Position numbers and translations under genes: made by a program. A DNA stretch of 64,000 bases from Gonocerus acuteangulatus. Taxonomy: Eukaryota > Arthropoda > Insecta > Hemiptera > Coreidae. The stretch lies in NCBI GenBank assembly GCA_946811695.1, contig OX328132.1, positions 52,909,859 to 52,973,858 of the forward strand, given 5' to 3'. A model generated the notes under the pieces. It was not told the origin of the DNA and did not search any database. It saw nothing but the letters and a program-made list of their open reading frames with translations. Below are positions 56,219 through 64,000 of the stretch, piece after piece (the stretch's first letter is position 1; every line of letters begins with the position of its first letter).

Positions 56219-57463
56219 GTGTGTGTGTGTATGTATGTATGTATATTACTTTGAAAGAGCATAACGCCATCAGATTAACTCAAAAACAAGTAAAATGGTT
56301 TTTATTATGCTTGGATTATTAGAAAAATGGGGGCGAGGTTAGCTCAGTGGTAGAGCACTGGACTCATTTGCTGGAGGACCTGAGTTCAAATCCCGAACAA
56401 GCGCTAAAGATTTTTTCTTCTAGTGTCTTAGTTCATGGATTGAATTCGGCCTCCCTGATTGTCCGTAGGCCAGCCTTTAATTAATTTATTAATGGGTACC
56501 TTGGTGCTACTGACCCTAGCAGTCGAAGCAGCAAAGGGGAAAATCAGGCGGCCTGAGCATAGTACTGACCACACTATCTCCCTAGTGTGGCGTATGGTCA
56601 TGAATCAGATACCTCTATAGTATCTGCCCCTCCGGGCCCTCGTTGCCTGTTACGGGACTGATTTTTTTTTTTTTTATTATTAGAAAAATATTGAATTCAT
56701 CATATGGTGAATGTTATTTTTATATATGCATTTAAAGTATCTCTTATGATTTAAGTATGAACAATCTCTTTTTTCCTTCATTCCCATAGCTGTCGTCAAA
56801 ACTACTTTCTGTGCAATTTAAGAATTTTTAAATTAAATTTTATATTAAAAATTAAATTAGTTTCTTTCTTTCTTATTATTATTGAGGGCCCAAAAATATG
56901 ATATTTTATTATCTTTGATCTTGCATTTCTGTTTTGATTTAGAGTGTATATTTTTTACTTATTTATATTATATAGAATGAATGTATACATTTCTTTTAGG
57001 AAATTGGTTTGGTTTCTCTCACTGACATTTTGAGAGGTGCAGTTCTTTTTGCTAAAAATCCAATGCTTTGTTTTGTTGATACCATTGACTGGGATCTCAT
57101 AGCCCATAATGCCAAAAGAGAACATTATATTTCGGTACGTCAGTTTTTTTAAAAAACTTATTATATTGTGATATTCAATATTTGAAATTATCTTGCTATC
57201 TTAGTCTAATTAGGCAACAGTAATTATTAATAATTCCTTGCACACGATCTTTATTTATTTAATCTTGATGTTCAAAGGGAAACAAACTTCAAAATGAATG
57301 TCCTATGTGTCCTACAAATAATCATTCATGTCCTACATCTAATATAAATGGAGGAACTCTTTGTTGGAATTCTCATCATTGTCAGAAAGGTAACTGCTTA
57401 GTTAGTTTTATCAATATTTTATTGTGACCCATAGTTTTCAAATCATATATATGTCAGGCAGAA

Positions 57464-57518
<55 letters not shown>

Positions 57519-57672
57519 AGAACAAACCACATCAATTATTTTTACTTATTAAAAGTTTTCAAGAGTATTTTGGCTCCTGAAGAGGCATAAAAGAGGTGTG
57601 AATCATGTAGAGCTGAATGAAATAAAAGAATTGGTGTGATTAATTCTGTTTTATTTATTGACCTTATGCCTG

Positions 57673-57730
<58 letters not shown>

Positions 57731-60700
57731 CTAGACTTATTTTCTGATTATGTTGGTGGAAAAAAGTGGTCTTCCTCCATAGAATAAAATAATTGAGCAT
57801 TTTGATTTTAGGCATCTTACCTTTTTTCTTCTAAGACATAAAAAGATGGGTCGTGAATCGAATATTACATTTAAAGTGACATTGGCATTCATGAGAAAAT
57901 ACTAACAAAAAAAAATATATAGCTAACTATTAAAAAAGTTACATCTAAAGATGAACCAGAATGTCTTAGTGCAGACCAAATGACTTCATAATATGAATGA
58001 TATTGTTAATTGAGAGAACAAAAAGTTGAATAGGCATGAAGAATAAAAGTAATAAATTTATTTACTTAATCCAACTGATCAATAGCCAATTCACAATTTT
58101 GGCAAAATAATAAAATGTAAATTATTAAATGATAATTGTTATATGATGCACTCCTACAAGATTGTTATTGGCGACATGACTTGGATAAATTTTATTTTGA
58201 ATAACATTTGGAAAAAAATCTACTTGTTATTTGGAAACAAGTAGATTTTTTTTGTGGGATACAGGGTGTCCCACATTGAGATGTCATAACTTTAAGGGTT
58301 TATTCTGCACCTCATTTGTAGTTCAGGGATGCAGAAATGAGCGTCCTATCTCAACACGTAGCAGAGCTATTCAAACTTTTGTCTACTTTCAAAACTATTG
58401 GGTTTTCTTATGAAAAACTGTGTTTTCCGGATTTCTGGTCTATGTATTGTAAATGACGACCACATTTTTAGAATCTACATTAAATTTCCAACAAGAGACA
58501 CCAGTTATTGAAATGTTGTCATGTAAATTAGGAGCTACACTAAGAGCCATATAGATGTGAACTATTGTTATTAGGGTTTTCATAACTCATTCAATATTTT
58601 CTTAATCAGCTATTTGTAGACTTAGTGGTTTGCTTCCGCCTCAAAAGTTGCCTTATTTAATAAACTTTAAAATGGTACCCTGTTGTTTTAAAAACAAAAA
58701 TTATTTAAGGGGTCTCCCGTGGTCTAGTGGCTAGCGCGCTAGATTCATAAGCGGGAGATGGTGGGTTCGATACCCTCCGGCGCCAGAAATTGTCGATTTG
58801 TCTCCGGGCCAAGATTTATGTCGATGCGCCGTAAAATAAAAAAAAAATAAAAAAAAAAAAAAAAAAAAAAAATTTAAATCTATTTTTTTCTGATTTCTAT
58901 GTCAAAACCAATACATTTGCTTTAGTGTGAAGAAGCCATTACGAACACATTATTTATTTTCACGCGAATATGGTGATGTCCCATCCTTCTCACACTAGGT
59001 ACATACACTTTTGCTCTGATTAGAGATTAGGGGGCACGTTGGAAAGAGTGAAAGATGACAGAAGAACATATTTGATAGAATCACAATTATTCTTATTATT
59101 TTAACACAATAAATACAGATTTTATATTTTTATACTTTGAGGGTCTTGTTTTATTAAATTTATATTTTTAATTCTATTCTATTTAATAAAATTAGGCACT
59201 ACAATTTCTGCTTATAAGTTATTGCTTATAAGTAACTGGGTTATTCTTTACAATCATTAGAAATTGTATTGAAAAAACTCTCTCCTGCAAATATAAAGCG
59301 AAAAAATAGATTTAAATGAAAATACTATTATACTACTCTTAAAAATAGACATTTCATAAAACAAGACCCTCAAAGCATAAAAATATAACATCTGTATTTA
59401 TTATGTTAACAATATTTGTGATTATTTCCAAAATGTTCTTCTGTCATCTTTCACTCTTTCCAAGGTGTTCCCTAATCCCTAATCAGAGCAAAAGTGTATG
59501 TACCTACTGTGAGAAAGATGGGACATCACCATATTCGTGTAAAAGTAAATAATGTGTTAGTAATGGCTTCTTCACACTAAAGTAAATGTCCAGCGCCCTC
59601 CCCCCCCCCCCGAAATTTGATTTGATGGTAAAAATGTGTCATAAAACCCTTAAAAATAAATTAAATAAGATCACTTAGTTCATAAAAAATATTTTATTTA
59701 TATTTTAATAGCGTTTTAATTGCCTAAAACTATTAAAAGTTGTAAATTGTTATTATTCCATACCCCGGAAATGGTACCAGCGCACCCCCCCCCCCCCCAA
59801 AATTTTGGCAGCCCCTCCCGAAATTATTTTCTGTATATGCCCATGGTCCCGACAAATTTACCGTTACTGGAATAAAGCTCACAATTTTGGCGATTTCCAC
59901 CATGACTAAAATGACATGGCTTACATTTGAGAATATTAAACTCAAACGAGCTGATAAAGAAATTCCTCTTTTTTTCTTTTTTTTTTTTTGTCTCTTTTTA
60001 CCTAAATTATTAATTGGCTGTTATTTTTTTTACTGTTTGCTTTACTTTTTAATCAGTTGCTGTTATTTTGATTGCATTTTTTTCAATAAAATATGACAAG
60101 TTAATGAGAAGCGTGTTTGTATTTTGTATTGATTTATAGAACCTTGCTTTAAAATGAGTGAAAGCCGGATTGTGTAATTTCTGCTTCTGTGAAAGTTGGC
60201 TACTGTCAGTTTCCTGGGTCTTGATGCCTTAACATCGCTTTCATTCAGGATGTTCGAGTGGGTGTTGACAATTTTCATGACTCGCAGGAACTGTATCATC
60301 TTAGCACGGCCCATACCTCTAGTGTCATTAGCAAAGGAGTAGAAGCATTTATTGGTAGGTTTTGATCTTTCGTGAAAAATGTAAAATGACATCTCAAAGA
60401 GAAGGAAGATTTAAGGCGCCACAACAGGAAACTGATAGTATTCTGAGCAGAAATGACTCCCCCACCTTCTTGACATTCTCCATGGGAAACATATTACCAA
60501 TACGTTTCTCATTTTCATACCTTACTTTATTAAAATACTAATTTTACTATTAAATGCAATTAAAAAAGACAATAACCAATTAAAACGTTAGGTAAACAGT
60601 GACAAAACCCTGTTGAAAAGAAAAAAAACTTACAATTTTGAAGTTTTAAGCACTTATTTCTCGAATTGACATAGCCCCATCGAAAATTACATTTAATAAA

Positions 60701-63020
60701 TGTTTAAATTAAATTAAATACGAATTTAATAAGCTTTCAAATGATCACCTTCCACTTACCACGATTTCCCTGCTGTTTTCGAAATATTTTAGAAAATATA
60801 TGAAAGGCCCTGAACTTTTCATGCCTGTAATTGAAATATTTTATTTCGAGTACTTACTTAACTCCAAACGGAACCAAAATTTATCTATCTTAGAATAGAT
60901 GAACATTAAACGCCTGGAACAAGTTTCAACTGAATTAATCGTTTCTGAATACCCAAAATAAAAATTAGTCTGGAAAAGTAGGTGTTTCAATGTTTCTCGA
61001 AAATGGTTAAAGATATCGCTTTAAAAATGGTTTCGTTCGTTTTTATTCATTATAAAACCTATAAAACGATTACCAGCATGCATATGAACTCGAAAATGTA
61101 AGCATTCCGATTTTTTTTTTGCGCGAATTTCGCTCCAAAAGTCATGTTCTGGTGGACGGATTCTGCTTGTTAATGAACTTCACCTTTCAAATTAGACGAA
61201 AGGATATTTGTACCAGATTTCAATAAAATCGGGCCATTTTTGAGCCGTCAGGAGTGCAAACAGACAAACATTTGAACCACCTATTTTCGTGATCCATGGG
61301 GGTCTGAAACGAGAAATTTTCTAGTCGGCACTTCTGGATTGCGTCCTAAGGTCAACCTCATAAGCGGGTTTCCTCCCTATGGAGGGAGGGAGGAACCAAG
61401 CTAAAAGAGGTTTATTTCTATTCTAAGCTTTCCAAATGACACTAGGGATAAGAACTGAACCACACTAATATGAGTCGGACTTTTAATTTTAGTAAAACAA
61501 ATAAAAAATGTAATTTTTGTTATTTCAGGATGCATATTTTATTTATTTTTTCATAAATAACATTCTTGTTCAAAAATAAATTTTTATTCTAAAATAAATC
61601 ATTATTTAAAAAAACATCTGAATTATTTATTTGAAATAATGTTTTTTGTTTGTTAGGTTTTCTGAAAACTAATGTTGTGTTTTTATTATTATTATTATTA
61701 TTTTAGTATTATTAATCATTTAATTTATTCTAGAAGCAGTTTTTTTTTTATGTAAAGATAGAAAATTTTTTTTCCATCTTTACTTATCACCTCGACGGCT
61801 AACTATCTAATCATCATGAGTTTTTTTTTTATGTTGTCTTTTAATTGAGGGTTCTGTTTTGAAGTAGTTTTAATCTATGAGCTTTGTTCAGCTCCTAATA
61901 TTCAAATAAAAATCATGGTCTAATGAAAATTAATAAATTATTATTAAGCACTTTAGAGTTCGTAAATAAATATTATTTTAGAAGGTGTCGATGATCGGGG
62001 TTCGTTCATTCATTAAATAAAACTAGATTGTATAACTAAAATGAGTAATATTCATTTGCCAGTGTTTCGGCTTGAATTACATGTCATCTTAAGGGCTATG
62101 TAGGAGAGAGAGAACAGCTCCATACCGTGGAGACTACAATGACCGAACCCCGATGATCTACACCTTCTCATTTCCAATGGTCGACTATCCCTTCACTAAA
62201 ATATTATTTTATGTTTAATATAACATCTGAATTTATTATGGATTTCATAAGTAATATGTCTCTCTTTTCTTGAAGAATTTGAAATTATTTCTTCAATGTG
62301 TATTCACAATAAGCACAATTCAATATTGTATTTCAGGAAATTCTTCTTTTTGGAAGAATATTTTTCCAAATCTTCCTGTATGCTCTTTATTCCTTACTCC
62401 ACAAATGGAAGGCTTACGCATAATTCAGCACACTGCTTACAGCCCTTTATATGTCAATGGTACATTTCATGAAAGGTAGGGGATGTGAAACCATAATCAT
62501 GACAAATCAAGATATGTGGAGCTTTTGGCTTCCCAAATCAAAAACTTGATACCATTTCTTTCTGAAAGATGGATAGGAAATGTATTACTATTATTAAGGA
62601 TACTGATTGTTTAAAGTTTTCACTGACATAGAGTTATCTTTTATTTCAATCAACGCTTTAAGCAATTATTTACTTTTTTCCTTGTATTAGTTTATATTTC
62701 CATCGTCTCTTTATAAAATTAAGAACTTCTACAATTGTAGTATAATCTGTGTATTAAATAATCAATTTTATTCTGCATTCTATTCTTGATGTATAATAAT
62801 AATAATACATGATGACTGTTATTAAATTAATTTAATGTGAGTTATTTTTACAGTATGTCCAGCTCACTGCAATGGCTCCTGTAATAGTAATGGAGAATGT
62901 TGTCTCTCTTCTTGTCTTGGAGGTTGCAGTGGTACATCTGCATCAGATCAATGTTTAGTGTGCAGACATTTCCAATTTCAAAAGAAGTGTGTCAAGAAAT
63001 GCCCTAATAATACTTATGAG
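55398..63020 (+). CDS. InR: Insulin-like receptor, 5' coding exons 1-5 (partial gene)
   Basis: Five exons joined at consistent phases give 278 codons without a stop: 55398-55530, 55881-56167, 57000-57134, 57278-57389 and 62854-63020. The product starts with a hydrophobic signal peptide ([17 protein letters not shown]). The receptor L1 domain follows: [70 protein letters not shown] and the DTIDWD turn. Then the cysteine-rich start reads [36 protein letters not shown] and QCLVCRHFQ. This order is that of insulin/IGF receptors: L1 binds the hormone, and the furin-like region links to L2. The fibronectin, transmembrane and tyrosine kinase parts must lie beyond the window. All junctions are GT-AG. 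A 5' UTR exon probably exists upstream. Confidence 0.93.
55531..55880 (+). other. InR intron 1
   Basis: 350 bp, GTAAGT donor and tttgttttttag acceptor. No repeats recognised. Confidence 0.85.
55881..56167 (+). CDS. InR: InR exon 2 (L1 domain)
   Basis: 287 bp from CQSTDIRN to FEMLHLQ, ending at a codon boundary before GTAAAT. It holds most of the leucine-rich L1 repeats and the strongly conserved [10 protein letters not shown] and NYALVVFEM segments. A potential N-glycosylation site (NETD, NISF) is visible. Confidence 0.95.
56187..56214. repeat. (TA)n microsatellite in InR intron 2
   Basis: Short TA run followed by TG and TATG repeats. Confidence 0.9.
56329..56675 (+). repeat. SINE family 2, complete, with 14-bp target duplication
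   Basis: Begins gggggcgaggttagctcagtg (A box region ttagctcagtggtagagc), with B box gagttcaaatccc, a ~220-bp body (tgggtaccttggtgctactg, aatcaggcggcctgagcata) and a short T-rich end. A perfect 14-bp duplication, ATTATTAGAAAAAT, lies at 56315-56328 and 56676-56689. The head derives from a different tRNA than SINE family 1. It lies in intron 2 of the receptor in the sense orientation. Confidence 0.93.
57000..57134 (+). CDS. InR: InR exon 3 (end of L1)
   Basis: 135 bp, 45 codons, phase 0 at both ends, [11 protein letters not shown] to REHYIS. Acceptor ttcttttag, donor GTACGT. Contains the L1 C-terminal Cys ([11 protein letters not shown]). Confidence 0.95.
57278..57389 (+). CDS. InR: InR exon 4 (start of cysteine-rich region)
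   Basis: 112 bp, acceptor gatgttcaaag, donor GTAACT, phase 1 exit. It carries [20 protein letters not shown]. Intron 3 before it is only 143 bp. Confidence 0.92.
57577..57604 (+). ncRNA. Hammerhead-like core, decayed
   Basis: CTGAAGA, GGCATAAAAGAGGTGT and GAATC, followed by atgtagag, parallel 44238-44270. The final box is mutated (GAATC for GAAAC). It is followed by ttttatttattgaccttatg, as in the 44031-44330 element. Confidence 0.35.
57677..57724. repeat. (TA)n microsatellite
   Basis: TA run bounding the preceding repeat remnant. Confidence 0.95.
58709..58872 (+). repeat. SINE family 1 with A-rich tail
   Basis: ggggtctcccgtggtctagt (A box) and ggtgggttcgataccc (B box, one base from consensus), then a shortened body ending gatgcgccgtaaaataaa and an A-rich tail. 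Sense orientation in InR intron 4. Confidence 0.9.
58913..59589. mobile_element. Fold-back element, ~250-bp arms
   Basis: acatttgctttagtgtgaag (58913) and its near-complement ending at 59589 start arms of about 258 and 250 bp, with shared strings such as ggtgatgtccca, agcaaaagtgtatgta and gggtcttgttttat. The central spacer is about 170 bp. No coding sequence. Arm identity is roughly 90% by eye. Confidence 0.85.
59590..59847 (-). mobile_element. G-tract hAT MITE, third copy
   Basis: The minus strand begins catgggcatatacag and continues aataatttcgggaggggctg, ggaataataacaat and cttatttaatttatttttaa. It ends with a G-run next to the fold-back element. C-runs of 11 and 15 are visible on the plus strand. 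Confidence 0.75.
60105..61480 (-). repeat. Family X repeat, long copy in InR intron 4
   Basis: Read on the minus strand it runs from the hairpin ggttcctccctcc...ggaaacccgc (61365-61400) through agtgccgactagaaaattt, aaatggcccgattttattg and aaatcgtggtaagtggaagg to cagttcctgcgag and ttcgagatgttc-like text. The order agrees with 246-900 plus 2875-3160 and 45602-47130. An extra end module (gggataagaactgaaccaca) lies at 61443. Confidence 0.7.
61776..61820 (+). repeat. Penelope-like element 3'-terminal fragment
   Basis: ccatctttacttatcacctc, gacggctaactatctaatca and tcatga match 9719-9763, the very end of the PLE. Only the last ~45 bp are present. Confidence 0.8.
62064..62095 (-). ncRNA. Hammerhead-like core, decayed
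   Basis: The minus strand reads CTTAAGATGACATGTAATTC, AAGCC and GAAAC. Together with ccattgaaaatgagaagg-type flanks it resembles the copy at 27968-27997. The first box is no longer canonical. Confidence 0.3.
62854..63020 (+). CDS. InR: InR exon 5 (furin-like cysteine-rich region)
   Basis: 167 bp, acceptor ttatttttacag, donor GTATTT, exits at a codon boundary. Reads [56 protein letters not shown]; 13 cysteines in 56 codons (counting the split Val codon), as expected for this region of insulin receptors. Confidence 0.95.
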
Positions 63021-63350
63021 GTATTTATTTTACCTTCACACCTTTATTCTATTTCTGTAACATTTTGTGTAATTTTATAATTATTATTTAGGGGTTAACA
63101 TTTCTTTCATAGTCATTAAGCAAGAGGCATATAATCCCAGTGGAAATTGAAATTAAATCTTAGGTTCTGGTAGAAACTCAGTTTATTGTAAATAAACATA
63201 TATATAAATAAACATCTGATGCTTCTGTCTGTTTTGGGAATGAGTTCTAGGCTAAATACATTTTTTGAAAAAATATGAGCATTAATTTAAATCTGTAAAT
63301 TTGCCCACTAGTACAGTGCATTACAAAAAGTTAATGCGGGAAAAATAATT
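63021..63350 (+). other. InR intron 5, start
   Basis: AT-rich, no repeat recognised before the piggyBac-like remnant. Confidence 0.7.
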
Positions 63351-63860
63351 TTGAAGTGCACTTTCTGTCTTTATTTATTCTTGGAATCTATTACTTTTGC
63401 TATGAACACATTTCTGCAGCTCTTGCCTTTATTATCTGGTGCCATTGTACACAGTAGTCATCCAGACGCAGGTAGATTCAGGTACAAAATGTGGTACCTC
63501 AATACCCCTAATGGTTACCTGGTACATTTTTATTTCTATCAAGGAAAGAATTCCTCTGGAAATACAAATATTGAAGCTTCAGTTAATATGGTTGCAGCTC
63601 CCTTAATTACCATGATTGAGGAACTCCGTAATTTGAATTATAGATTCCATATGGGTAATTTATTCCCTGGAAACAATCTATTTTTAAATTTGAATATTCA
63701 AGAGTTGGCACTATAAGAGACCAAAGATTGCTCAATAGAAATTAGAATTGCTTTCTCAAAGGAGAAAAAGTGACAATATCAAATGGCTCTTAGTTGGGAA
63801 GATAAGCTTCTAAATTGCAGATGGAAAGATAACAATGTAGTTTGGTGCTAATGACACGTG
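63351..63860 (+). pseudogene. piggyBac-like transposase remnant in InR intron 5
   Basis: An open stretch reads FRYKMWYLNTPNGYLVHFYF, then YQGKNSSGNTNIEASVNMVA and FHMGNLFPGNNLFLNLNIQE. This matches the piggyBac/PGBD core pattern 'GyK.W.l....GYl..F..Y.GK' and the later 'f..DNfFts..Ll..L', with the Asp of DNFF changed (GNLFPGNN). After the stop at 63714, the text DQRLLNRN and RWKDNNVVW (63815-63850) recalls 'R.nR' and 'W.DNk.V'. The protein is a fragment of about 150 codons out of roughly 550 and is dead. Confidence 0.7.
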
Positions 63861-64000
63861 CACTCGGAGCTCATGTAATTTTAAAAAAACAATGTAGTTA
63901 TTTGTATTTCCTTGGATGTTTGAGCAGCCAGAGGAAGACTTGTAAGATGATATTCCTAAGCAGACATAAAACACATAAGCATTTATCAACCTAAAATAGT
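63861..64000 (+). other. InR intron 5 continues out of the window
   Basis: Nothing recognised to the window edge. Confidence 0.6.

Larger units (their letters stand above)
57390..62853 (+). other. InR intron 4, repeat-filled
   Basis: 5464 bp with GTAACT donor and ttatttttacag acceptor. It contains a poly(A) tract (about 57467-57517), a (TA)n tract, a hammerhead-like remnant, SINE 1, a fold-back element, an hAT MITE copy, a family X copy and a PLE tail. Stretches with nothing recognised are 57725-58700 and 61820-62060. Confidence 0.8.

Overview
This window is AT-rich eukaryotic nuclear DNA, most likely from an arthropod. The evidence is the spliced 5' coding part of an insulin-like receptor gene with insect/arthropod-style L1 and furin-like sequence, short GT-AG introns, and a dense load of arthropod-type transposons (Penelope-like, Jockey LINE, Ty3/Gypsy, Tc1-like, pogo/Tigger-like, hAT, piggyBac-like, tRNA-derived SINEs). 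I cannot name a species. Many apparent ORFs are only reading frames through (TA)n or poly(A/T) tracts.

Layout. 0-7.9 kb is a patchwork of repeats: a >1.3 kb non-coding family ('family X'), a 251-bp hAT-type MITE with a perfect 8-bp target duplication, and a ~2-kb fold-back element (3975-5935) enclosing ~145-bp tandem repeats. 8.0-9.8 kb is a 5'-truncated Penelope-like element (PLE; reverse transcriptase plus GIY-YIG endonuclease) whose 3' end carries a hammerhead-ribozyme-like core. 10.9-11.9 kb is a TRIM-like miniature LTR retrotransposon with a tRNA-Trp-type primer site. 12.0-12.85 kb is a 5'-truncated Jockey LINE with a 15-bp target duplication. 16.1-16.5 kb is an ORF-less PLE terminal unit. 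19.2-20.8 kb is a pogo/Tigger-like remnant and 21.4-22.2 kb a non-autonomous hAT element. 24.6-25.2 kb is less AT-biased and could hold a promoter and 5' UTR exon. 25-36 kb is AT-rich with little recognisable.

36.5-45.5 kb is a transposon nest: a (TA)n-cored palindrome split by a nearly intact Tc1-like element with one frameshift, then a degraded minus-strand Ty3/Gypsy retrotransposon (38457-43134) with a SINE in its RNase H domain, then an inverted dimer of a second Tc1-like element with its own nested fold-back insert. 45.6-47.1 kb is another family X copy. 49.57-50.35 kb is a 374-bp-arm hairpin, about 98% self-complementary. 50.8-51.6 kb has ~122-bp tandem repeats.

55.4-63.0 kb holds five coding exons of the insulin-like receptor on the + strand (278 codons: signal peptide, L1 domain, start of the furin-like cysteine-rich region). 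The gene continues beyond the window. Its introns carry two SINEs, a 250-bp-arm fold-back element, a family X copy, a PLE tail and a piggyBac-like transposase remnant.

The feature I find most worth following is a recurring 'CUGANGA - short stem - GAAAC' hammerhead-like core. It appears at about ten places on both strands, from a well-formed copy in the PLE to progressively decayed ones. This suggests that ribozyme-bearing retroelement termini are a major founder of the repeats here.
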